This document shows, in pieces, positions 25,064-30,376 of a stretch of 37,892 bases of DNA. Each line of letters opens with the position of its first letter. Positions within the stretch are counted from its first letter, which is position 1. Made by a program: the position numbers and the translations under genes. Under the pieces are notes generated by a model. That model did not search any database, had not been told where the DNA came from, and worked only from the letters and a program-made list of their open reading frames with translations. Source of the stretch: Clostridium sp. K13 (GTDB lineage Bacteria > Bacillota > Clostridia > Clostridiales > Clostridiaceae); assembly GCF_019734195.1 (NCBI RefSeq), contig NZ_JAASHM010000030.1, forward strand, positions 1 to 37,892, given 5' to 3'.

Positions 25064-25099
25064 GAAAGGATACTTAAATAAGTTTATCCTTTCTTTTTT
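25064..25099 (+). terminator. Terminator between the membrane protein and parR
   Basis: GAAAGGATA (25064-25072) pairs with TATCCTTTC (25085-25093). The interior (CTTA/TAAG) extends the stem with one bulge, and six T follow. It faces the converging parMR operon. Confidence 0.85.
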
Positions 25100-25129
25100 A
25101 TTATTTCCAATATATATATTTTTTATACA

Positions 25130-25411
25130 TTAACATGGGTAGTCATTAGCTTCATCTGAATTACAATAAGAATTATGATTATATTCTATTTCTATATTCT
25201 CTACTTCCTTCATTTCAGAATTACTTTGTACAGGAACATCAACACGTTGAACAAGGCCTTTTTCCTGAAGCATTTGTAAGTAAAGTAAATCCTTTACTAA
25301 CCCTCCAAAGCTTGAAAACTTACTATCTAGCCAATCACTAATTTCCTTTTCCTTTTCATCATCAAGATTAAAATATACTGGTTTCATTATTCTAGTCTTT
25401 TGTTTACTCAA
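25130..25411 (-). CDS. parR: ParR-like DNA-binding partner of ParM
   Basis: 93 residues. The N-terminal part (MSKQKTRIMKPVYFNLDDEK, then EKEISDWLDSKFSSFGGLVK) has the strand-helix-helix look of RHH-type ParR proteins. The C-terminal tail is acidic, as needed for contact with the filament. TTG 25411 is preferred because GGGTGA lies 5 nt before it; GTG 25420 would overlap parM by 8 nt. It directly follows parM as in type II partition operons and should bind the iterons at 26311-26450. Confidence 0.75.
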   Translation of the reverse strand: MSKQKTRIMKPVYFNLDDEKEKEISDWLDSKFSSFGGLVKDLLYLQMLQEKGLVQRVDVPVQSNSEMKEVENIEIEYNHNSYCNSDEANDYPC

Positions 25412-25412
25412 T

Positions 25413-26291
25413 TTATTCACCCCATTTAGCTAACATGAAATTATAATATCCTAAAACATTAGAATATAAAGAGTCTTTTAACATACAGTTTTTCCCGAAG
25501 AATTTATCTAATTGAACACTTCCTAAATCAATAGAACCTCCACCAGTTAAGAACCATGTGTACAGATCTATATCTATTTTATAGATTTTAGCTTCATTTA
25601 TAATTTTATTAATTAAACCTTCCTTTTCTTCATCTGATATTTCTATTCTTCCGTTATCAAGTAAATTTTCTATAGTATTTATATTATAGTCTTTCCCACT
25701 ACGCTTTATATCACTTAATATATTATTTTTTAAATCTAATAATCCAAAATTTAAAGTACAAACCTTATCTTGTTTACCATTTATAAATGTAGCTATATTA
25801 ACAGTTCTTCCTCCAATATCAATTATTCCTAAGTTTCCGTTAGTGTTTCTAATAGCTCTTGGAATCGCAAAATATGAAGCAAATCCTTCTCCTATAACTC
25901 CAATATTAGTTATTTTGACTTTTCTCTCCTTATTTCTATATTTAAATTTAAATTCTTTATTTAATAATTGTGCCTTAAATATATCTCTTAATCCACTAAC
26001 ATGTTCTGCTGGTGCTCCCATCATTATTTCTATTTCTTCATCTTCTGTAGCTCTAGCTATAGCACATAATAGTAAAGGTAAGTAGTCCTTTTCTGTTTTA
26101 TTAAATTCAAAATCATAATTTCCTTGCTCTATGGAATATTTAACTCCTCCAATTTCAACAACTTCTGCACTTGAATAATCTTGTTGTTCTTCGTCGGTAA
26201 ATCTAGATTGAAAGCTATCAAACTCAACCTTATCTCCTTTTTTATAGGCTAATTTAATATTTCTGTTCCCTAAATCAATTGCAATCTTCAT
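25413..26291 (-). CDS. parM: ParM/Alp-type actin-like segregation ATPase
   Basis: 292 residues from the ATG at 26291. The actin-fold motifs are IAIDLGNRNIKLAY (phosphate-1) at the N-terminus, IIDIGGRTVNIATF (phosphate-2) near 165 and WFLTGGGS (adenosine) near 248. An upstream in-frame ATG at 26315 has no better ribosome site, since GGGGAG lies between the two. Filaments push replicon copies apart. It heads a parM-parR operon on the minus strand with a near-consensus promoter. Confidence 0.92.
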   Translation of the reverse strand: MKIAIDLGNRNIKLAYKKGDKVEFDSFQSRFTDEEQQDYSSAEVVEIGGVKYSIEQGNYDFEFNKTEKDYLPLLLCAIARATEDEEIEIMMGAPAEHVSGLRDIFKAQLLNKEFKFKYRNKERKVKITNIGVIGEGFASYFAIPRAIRNTNGNLGIIDIGGRTVNIATFINGKQDKVCTLNFGLLDLKNNILSDIKRSGKDYNINTIENLLDNGRIEISDEEKEGLINKIINEAKIYKIDIDLYTWFLTGGGSIDLGSVQLDKFFGKNCMLKDSLYSNVLGYYNFMLAKWGE

Positions 26292-26310
26292 AATATACAC
26301 ATCTCCCCGT

Positions 26311-26450
26311 AACATTATTTGTAATTATTTAATATCTTATAATATTATTTGATATTATTTACAAAATAAATTATATTCTATTAGGAACAATATGTCAATA
26401 TCAAATAATATCTTATAATATTATTTAATATCACAAGATATTATTTAACA
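26311..26450 (-). repeat. Centromere-like iterons (parC) bracketing the parM promoter
   Basis: A 20-nt sequence (AATATCTTATAATATTATTT) occurs at 26331-26350 and 26407-26426. Shorter copies of ATATTATTT or ACATTATTT with about 10-nt phasing occur at 26311, 26321, 26341, 26351, 26418, 26437 and 26445. Helically phased repeats upstream of parM are the usual ParR binding site and also act as operator. Confidence 0.8.
26370..26398 (-). promoter_or_regulatory. parMR promoter
   Basis: On the minus strand TTGACA (complement of 26393-26398), exactly 17 nt, then TATAAT (complement of 26370-26375). Both boxes match consensus. Iterons lie on both sides, so ParR binding should repress it. Confidence 0.9.
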
Positions 26451-26475
26451 TCACAACTTATTCTGCATAATATAA

Positions 26476-26503
26476 AAAAAGAGAATACCAAGATTCTCTT
26501 TTT
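26476..26503. terminator. Bidirectional terminator
   Basis: AAAAAGAGAAT (26476-26486) pairs with ATTCTCTTTTT (26493-26503), 6-nt loop. T-tracts flank it on both strands. On the minus strand it ends the rep unit, protecting the parM promoter region. Confidence 0.85.
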
Positions 26504-26533
26504 ATCTGTTTAGCCCAACTTAATTCCCTATAA

Positions 26534-26839
26534 TTATTTAAGAATATATGAATTGGTCAATTGTCCGCCAAATTTATCTGTATTCTTTTCTATTTCAATT
26601 AATCCTTTGTTTTTTAATGATTTCAACAACGCTATTATAGTCTTTGAACTCATACCACTATCAGATGTTAATTCCCTTTTTATTGATGGGTTGCACCTAT
26701 TAGATCCTTGCGGACAATGAGAAGCTAGTATTAAATACATCATTTTTTCATTACCAGTTAAATTAGGATTTCTTATAAAGTCATTACTTACTAAAGTTTC
26801 TCCATTAATCTTAATAATATTTTTTTTGATATCACTCAT
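26534..26839 (-). CDS. Winged-helix DNA-binding protein
   Basis: 101 residues: a single winged helix (GNEKMMYLILASHCPQG, then SIKRELTSDSGMSSKTIIAL, LLKSLKNKGLIEIEKN). It resembles the N-terminal domain of the protein encoded just upstream at 26849 (TGNEKMMYLIL versus TGTEKMVYLAL), so the pair may be duplicates. AGGAGGC precedes the ATG. It could be an accessory replication or copy-control factor. Co-transcribed with the probable Rep. Confidence 0.7.
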   Translation of the reverse strand: MSDIKKNIIKINGETLVSNDFIRNPNLTGNEKMMYLILASHCPQGSNRCNPSIKRELTSDSGMSSKTIIALLKSLKNKGLIEIEKNTDKFGGQLTNSYILK

Positions 26840-26848
26840 AATAGCCTC

Positions 26849-27298
26849 CTATATAACTTTTTTTACGCCTTTTCTTGATCCCTGCTTCAACTGTTTAGCT
26901 TGGGCATCTGCCACCATCTTTTTTCTTTTTATGTATTCTAAACTTTCAGTAATAAATAGTCCTGTTTCGTGATTAAGCTTTGATAGATAATACGTATTAC
27001 TTTTTCTTCTACCTGTTTCATCAAATTCCGGTACTATAGTAATTACACCTTTTTCTTCTAAGCTCTTTAAAGTTAAACTTAAAGTACTATTACTTTTTAT
27101 ATTGGCTCTTTTCATTATTTTAGCTTGAGATGGATAACAAGCACTAGAGTTAATTGCAAAGCTTTTTAATGCTAAATATACCATTTTCTCAGTTCCTGTA
27201 TAAGCTTCTTGTTCCATCAATGCAATATGATAAGGAACAAATAAATTAGCTTTATCTAAGTCGACCACTATATTACGATTATCTATACTATCATTCAT
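26849..27298 (-). CDS. Winged-helix replication initiator (probable plasmid Rep)
   Basis: 149 residues from the ATG at 27298, behind GGAGGGTGAGAGA. Residues about 20-105 form an HTH_36-type winged helix (YTGTEKMVYLALKSFAINSS, then AKIMKRANIKSNSTLSLTLK). The C-terminus is basic (KQLKQGSRKGVKKVI). It sits directly beside an iteron origin with DnaA boxes and points away from it, the usual arrangement for an initiator. A GTAACAT/ATGTTAC operator in its own promoter suggests autorepression. The Rep role is inference from context. Confidence 0.72.
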   Translation of the reverse strand: MNDSIDNRNIVVDLDKANLFVPYHIALMEQEAYTGTEKMVYLALKSFAINSSACYPSQAKIMKRANIKSNSTLSLTLKSLEEKGVITIVPEFDETGRRKSNTYYLSKLNHETGLFITESLEYIKRKKMVADAQAKQLKQGSRKGVKKVI

Positions 27299-27323
27299 TC
27301 TCTCACCCTCCCTAAGTAGTAAT

Positions 27324-27371
27324 GTAACATGGGTATAACTTAATGTTACCTTGTAAGTCATTTTATGTCAA
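27324..27371 (-). promoter_or_regulatory. rep promoter and operator
   Basis: Minus strand: TTGACA (complement of 27366-27371), 17 nt, TAACAT (complement of 27343-27348). GTAACAT (27324-27330) and ATGTTAC (27343-27349) form an inverted repeat covering the -10 and the start site, likely bound by Rep or by the 26534 protein. Confidence 0.7.
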
Positions 27372-27390
27372 TATTAAATTTTATTTTATT

Positions 27391-27650
27391 TTATCCACAG
27401 CTTATCCACACATCATAACCCCTATTCGAAAATCGCATAGCTTAGCTATGCGAAAATCGCATAGAGGGTCTATGCGAAAATCGCATAGGGGTCTATTCGA
27501 AAATCGCATAGTAGTCTATGCGAAAATCGCATAGGGGGTCTATGCGAAAATCGCATACATAAATATATAAATATATAAAATATATAAATTAAAATATATA
27601 AATTAAAATATATAAATATATGAAATAGATAAATTAGAAATAGAAAATAT
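27391..27650. other. Replication origin (DnaA boxes, iterons, AT-rich unwinding region)
   Basis: Two perfect DnaA boxes TTATCCACA at 27391-27399 and 27402-27410 (same orientation, 11 nt apart), then six iterons (27423-27557), then about 90 nt made almost only of A and T with repeated AAATATATA (27560-27650). This order (DnaA boxes, initiator iterons, unwinding element) is the classical iteron-plasmid origin. Confidence 0.9.
27423..27557. repeat. Six palindromic 17-bp iterons
   Basis: Units at 27423-27439, 27447-27463, 27471-27487, 27494-27510, 27517-27533 and 27541-27557. Consensus is TATGCGAAAATCGCATA, a palindrome with 7-bp arms around AAA; units 1 and 4 carry TATTCGA in the left arm. Spacers are 6-7 nt, mostly G-rich ending in TC, so the period is 23-24 bp (about two helix turns). 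Confidence 0.95.
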
Positions 27651-27879
27651 TTATATTATAATATAGGTGATTTTTATGTATTAAATTGTAATTGTAGATA
27701 TAAACATCATTCCATTCATTTCTATGCTATAGCTTTAAATATTTCTTTAAGGGAGTACAGGCTTGATATATGTCTAATGCCAATAAAGATACCTTTAAAT
27801 AACAAACGCTCTTAAAATGCCTTGTAGTCAATTTAAATGCTATAAAAAAAGCATATCTTAATTATTTTTAAGATACACT
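27651..27879. other. Non-coding stretch with terminator for the 27880 gene
   Basis: No gene found in 27651-27843. At its right end ATATCTTAA (27853-27861) pairs with TTAAGATAC (27868-27876), and A residues at 27844-27850 give a U-tract on the minus strand. This is an intrinsic terminator for the minus-strand regulator. Confidence 0.65.
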
Positions 27880-28173
27880 TTATTCTTTTTCTATTTTGTA
27901 TTTTTTTAAAGTTTCATATATACCCATAATGGCATCTACATTTTTTTCATTCTCTAAAGCAAAATTATATTTATGTTTTGTTCTTCCCAAAAGGTAATCA
28001 CAACTAACCTCAAAATAATTTGCTATAACAACTAATGTTTCTATATCAATCCGCCTATTTCCACTTTCCCAATTAGCTAATGTTGATCTAGAAATATTAA
28101 GTACAGCTGCAAGATCTTCTTGATTCATATCTTTATCCATTCTTAGTTCTGCTATAATCTCACCTATATTCAT
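27880..28173 (-). CDS. Xre-family repressor
   Basis: 97 residues. Residues 1-63 form a complete HTH_3 domain (IGEIIAELRMDKDMNQEDLA, then AVLNISRSTLANWESGNRRI) and end in the CDYLLGRT signature. The remainder is a short helical tail (KNVDAIMGIYETLKKYKIEK), probably for dimerisation. GGAGGG precedes the ATG. The upstream region carries GTTTCAT-T-ATGAAAC (28255-28269) and a related half site ATTACGAAAC, likely its operators. It could control the plasmid replication side or be a second immunity repressor. Confidence 0.85.
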   Translation of the reverse strand: MNIGEIIAELRMDKDMNQEDLAAVLNISRSTLANWESGNRRIDIETLVVIANYFEVSCDYLLGRTKHKYNFALENEKNVDAIMGIYETLKKYKIEKE

Positions 28174-28254
28174 AATATCCCTCCAAAGAATATTATAGGC
28201 TATAGGTGAGTTAAAGTTTATAATATTGCATTACGAAACAATTAACATTCAAAA

Positions 28255-28269
28255 GTTTCATTATGAAAC
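28255..28269. promoter_or_regulatory. Palindromic operator GTTTCATTATGAAAC
   Basis: A perfect 15-nt palindrome with 7-bp arms between the two Xre genes. A related element, ATTACGAAACAATTA, lies at 28230-28244. It is a candidate operator for the 27880 repressor. Confidence 0.65.
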
Positions 28270-28276
28270 AATAATT

Positions 28277-28471
28277 CTATAGTTTAGCTATAAACTTAAA
28301 AACTTCTACAGGGTCTAACTCTAATATTAAAGATAGGTCTAATATTTTACTAACGGACAGAGATTTAGTTTTTCTAGTTTCTATCTTAGAAACATATGAT
28401 TGGCTTATTCCTAGATATGAACCTAATTCCTTTTGGGTTAATTTTTTATTAAATCGAGCCTTTTGTATCAT
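28277..28471 (-). CDS. Small Xre-type HTH protein
   Basis: 64 residues from the ATG at 28471 (MIQKARFNKKLTQKELGSYL, then GISQSYVSKIETRKTKSLSV), which has AAAAGG 7 nt upstream. An in-frame ATG at 28546 would add a hydrophobic, non-conserved extension. It is a bare Cro/C1-type domain with no oligomerisation part. Such proteins act as small repressors or activators in switches. Target unknown; the palindrome ATTCCTGTCAGGAAT at 28631 is one candidate. Confidence 0.78.
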   Translation of the reverse strand: MIQKARFNKKLTQKELGSYLGISQSYVSKIETRKTKSLSVSKILDLSLILELDPVEVFKFIAKL

Positions 28472-28630
28472 GCAATAACCTTTTATGCTTAATAAATTTA
28501 CGACAATAAATATTACATTTCGAGCAATTAACAAGAAGTTATACATAATATTTTATTTAAATTTTACAAATAGACAATAGATTTTATAAATTACATACAT
28601 TTACTACAACTGTAAAAAACATGTCGAAAT

Positions 28631-28663
28631 ATTCCTGTCAGGAATACGTTTTTGATGTATAAT
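28631..28663 (+). promoter_or_regulatory. Candidate promoter with palindrome ATTCCTGTCAGGAAT
   Basis: CTGTCA (28635-28640), 17 nt, TATAAT (28658-28663). The -35 lies inside a perfect 15-nt palindrome (28631-28645), so a repressor would block it. It reads toward the 45-residue gene and is the upstream member of a tandem pair with the LexA-type promoter. Confidence 0.55.
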
Positions 28664-28680
28664 ACAAATATAGATTCAAC

Positions 28681-28709
28681 TTGAACAAACGTTCGAGTTA
28701 ATATATAAT
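28681..28709 (+). promoter_or_regulatory. LexA/DinR-controlled (SOS) promoter
   Basis: TTGAAC (28681-28686), 17 nt, TATAAT (28704-28709). Overlapping the -35 is GAAC-AAAC-GTTC (28683-28694), an exact match to the GAAC-N4-GTTC core of the Firmicutes SOS box. LexA bound here would block RNA polymerase. No other such box was noticed in the window. Confidence 0.85.
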
Positions 28710-28740
28710 TTTTAGTAATAAATGCAAAGGGGTTCGTTTT

Positions 28741-28878
28741 ATGGAAGAAAGAAATAAAGAAAAAATAAAATTAGAAATAATCGAAAATCTAAAATATGTG
28801 CAAAATTTAGATGTTTTAATTTTTATAAAATCAATGGTAGATGAAACAAATAGATTGAATAAAAAAAGAAGCAGTTAA
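28741..28878 (+). CDS. SOS-controlled 45-residue protein, candidate antirepressor
   Basis: A 45-residue ORF (MEERNKEKIKLEIIENLKYV, then QNLDVLIFIKSMVDETNRLN, KKRSS) with AAAGGGG 8 nt before the ATG. It is predicted to be two helices. Its C-terminal part resembles the C-terminal helix of the neighbouring repressor (FIKSMVDE here, VVKILVDG there). Expression follows an SOS-box promoter, and it converges on the repressor gene, sharing a terminator. A phage-encoded antirepressor that titrates the repressor after DNA damage is the simplest idea; not shown by homology. Confidence 0.7.
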   Translation: MEERNKEKIKLEIIENLKYVQNLDVLIFIKSMVDETNRLNKKRSS

Positions 28879-28893
28879 TTAAGACTGCTTCTT
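28866..28893. terminator. Bidirectional terminator between SOS gene and repressor
   Basis: AAGAAGCAGT (28866-28875) pairs with ACTGCTTCTT (28884-28893) over an 8-nt loop. It includes both stop codons. The A-run before it gives a U-tract on the minus strand, and a CT/T-rich tract follows on the plus strand. Confidence 0.85.
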
Positions 28894-29247
28894 TCTTTCT
28901 ATTAGACCATCAACTAATATTTTCACAACTTCAATTTCATTTTCATCTAATTCTGATAAGCCTAATATCAATTTTTTCGTTAGATTGTCACCTCTGTTAA
29001 ATATTTTAGTAAGTTCAACTCCAAGTTGTTGGTTTATATTTGTTACAAACATATCACCCTTACCTTCTCTAAGCCATTCTTCATTTACATTAAAGGTAGA
29101 ACATATTAACTTTATATGTCTATCTCTTAATGAAGTTTTACCACTTTCCAAAACTGCATATGTGGATTGAGCAATACTTAACTTATTAGAGAATTCCGCT
29201 TGGCTTAAATCTAACTCTGTTCTTAAAATTTTCAATCTTTTATTCAT
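28879..29247 (-). CDS. Xre-family phage repressor (CI-like)
   Basis: 122 residues from the ATG at 29247, behind GGAGG at a 7-nt spacing. Residues 1-65 are an HTH_3 domain (MNKRLKILRTELDLSQAEFS, then NKLSIAQSTYAVLESGKTSL) ending in the phage-typical FNVNEEWLREGKGDMF. Residues 75-122 are helical and likely mediate oligomerisation (GLSELDENEIEVVKILVDGL). There is no LexA-type peptidase domain, so it cannot be cleaved by RecA stimulation. Induction therefore needs another route, such as the SOS-driven small protein next to it. It is divergent from the early operon over repeated operators. Confidence 0.88.
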   Translation of the reverse strand: MNKRLKILRTELDLSQAEFSNKLSIAQSTYAVLESGKTSLRDRHIKLICSTFNVNEEWLREGKGDMFVTNINQQLGVELTKIFNRGDNLTKKLILGLSELDENEIEVVKILVDGLIERKKQS

Positions 29248-29266
29248 AATTGAACCTCCATAAATA

Positions 29267-29295
29267 ATGATAATCCAAAACTGATTAAAAATCAA
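29267..29295 (-). promoter_or_regulatory. Repressor-maintenance promoter (minus strand)
   Basis: Minus strand TTGATT (complement of 29290-29295), 17 nt, TATCAT (complement of 29267-29272), about 20 nt before the repressor ATG. It is a reasonable promoter, just outside the operator cluster. Confidence 0.65.
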
Positions 29296-29302
29296 TAAAA
29301 AT

Positions 29303-29361
29303 ATCGTTTTTTAATATTTTATAGAAAAACGATTGACTTTTAATAGAAAAACGATTATGAT
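29303..29361 (+). promoter_or_regulatory. Early promoter and operators of the lysis/lysogeny switch
   Basis: TTGACT (29333-29338), 17 nt, TATGAT (29356-29361). The 14-nt sequence ATAGAAAAACGATT occurs twice in direct repeat (29321-29334 and 29343-29356), flanking or filling the promoter. An inverted copy of the core, ATCGTTTTT, is at 29303-29311. Three sites over a divergent promoter pair match a CI/Cro operator region. Confidence 0.85.
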
Positions 29362-29392
29362 TTAATCATAAAATATCGAAGGAGGTTTAAAT

Positions 29393-29518
29393 ATGACTAA
29401 TAAACAAAAAGAAATAGAAAAATTATTAGAAAAAGTCAACGATGATTTGTCTAATAAAGAAAAAATGTTTGTTTTAGGTGTTATTGAAGGACTTAAGTTG
29501 GCTAAAATAGCAATTTAG
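29393..29518 (+). CDS. 41-residue early protein in the cro position
   Basis: MTNKQKEIEKLLEKVNDDLS followed by NKEKMFVLGVIEGLKLAKIA. AAGGAGG precedes the ATG by about 8 nt. It is the first gene of the early operon, but has no HTH, so it is not a normal Cro. It is two amphipathic helices, similar in style to the repressor's C-terminal helix, so it could interfere with repressor oligomerisation. This is inference only. Confidence 0.6.
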   Translation: MTNKQKEIEKLLEKVNDDLSNKEKMFVLGVIEGLKLAKIAI

Positions 29519-29539
29519 TAATTAAGAGGTGAAAAGAAA

Positions 29540-29686
29540 ATGGAAAAGTTAAGGGAAAAACTCCATAAATATATTGATATTTATGGAGTTGGAAGCAAGA
29601 AAACATTAAAGATTAGTAATAAATTAAATAAACTTGTTAATATTGAAATGAAAAAAAATAACTATAGCGAGATTAGAAATGGATAG
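29540..29686 (+). CDS. Spo0E-like aspartyl-phosphate phosphatase
   Basis: 48 residues: MEKLREKLHKYIDIYGVGSK, then KTLKISNKLNKLVNIEMKKN. The LRxKL start, the central loop and ISNKLNKLV (compare the SQELD-LI signature) fit the two-helix Spo0E family, which dephosphorylates Spo0A-P and blocks sporulation. The signature Asp is replaced by Asn (SNKLN), which might affect activity. GAGGTG precedes the ATG by about 9 nt. It overlaps the next gene by 8 nt. Family match is fair, not certain. Confidence 0.6.
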   Translation: MEKLREKLHKYIDIYGVGSKKTLKISNKLNKLVNIEMKKNNYSEIRNG

Positions 29687-30374
29687 AGATTTCAAAGGAA
29701 TATGGATCCCAAAGGAAATTTGGTTAACTAGAGATCTATCAATTCAAGAGAAGATATTTCTAGTAGAAATAGATAGTTTAGATGGTAATAATGGATGCTA
29801 TGCGAGCAATGAGTATTTTTCAGAATTTTTCGGACTATCTAAAAATAGATGCTCAGAAATAATAAAAAGTTTAGAAAGAAAAAGCAAGCTCACAATTTCA
29901 TATAAATATAAAGAAGGTACTAATTCAATTGAAAGAAGAATTTTAAGAGTAAAAAAAGGTATTCGAGAAACCGACAGAGGTATTCGAGAAACCGACAGAG
30001 GGTATTCGGAAAAGTGTGAAGAGAATAATACAATATATAATAATACAAATATTAATATATATAGTGCAAATGATGCACAAGATATTTGGGAATTATATCC
30101 GAATAAAAAAGGTAAAGCTCAAGCAATGAAGAAAATACCCAAATTACTAGAAACTTTAGGGAAAGATGTTCTTGCTGAATGTGTTAAAAAATATTCAGAT
30201 GAGGTTAAAGGTAAAGATAAGCAATTTATACTTAATGGCTCAACATTCTTTAATGGTAGATATGAGGATTACTTAGATGACGCAATAGAAGCTGGCAGTA
30301 AAGCGAATGATAATACTAAGAATAGTGAAGTTCATGAGAGTAAATATATATTTAATTTAAGTGAGGACATGTAA
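29679..30374 (+). CDS. Phage replication initiator (replisome organiser)
   Basis: 231 residues. Residues 1-95 are a winged helix (GIWIPKEIWLTRDLSIQEKI, NGCYASNEYFSEFFGLSKNR). A linker encodes GIRETDR twice (near 94-107), arising from tandem 21-nt repeats, the hallmark of an origin located inside the initiator gene. Residues 135-210 form a helical region (WELYPNKKGKAQAMKKIPKL, FILNGSTFFNGRYEDYLDDA) of the type that loads helicase. It is followed at once by the DnaB gene. Confidence 0.82.
   Translation: MDRDFKGIWIPKEIWLTRDLSIQEKIFLVEIDSLDGNNGCYASNEYFSEFFGLSKNRCSEIIKSLERKSKLTISYKYKEGTNSIERRILRVKKGIRETDRGIRETDRGYSEKCEENNTIYNNTNINIYSANDAQDIWELYPNKKGKAQAMKKIPKLLETLGKDVLAECVKKYSDEVKGKDKQFILNGSTFFNGRYEDYLDDAIEAGSKANDNTKNSEVHESKYIFNLSEDM
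29958..30010 (+). repeat. Tandem 21-nt repeats, candidate lytic origin
   Basis: Two perfect 21-nt units (29958-29978 and 29979-29999) and a partial third (GGTATTCGGA, 30001-30010) inside the initiator gene. The core TATTCGAGAAACCGACA resembles the plasmid iteron variant TATTCGAAAATCGCATA. Initiators of this type bind repeats in their own gene. Confidence 0.7.
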
Positions 30375-30376
30375 TT

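Noticed and set aside
27343..27534. 63-codon plus-strand frame across the origin
   Set aside because: It reads through the iterons (repeated RKSH) and has no RBS; it is a product of the repeat.
27423..27557. CRISPR-like regular repeats
   Set aside because: Units are 17-bp palindromes with 6-7 nt near-constant spacers; they adjoin DnaA boxes and an AT-rich stretch, so they are replication iterons.
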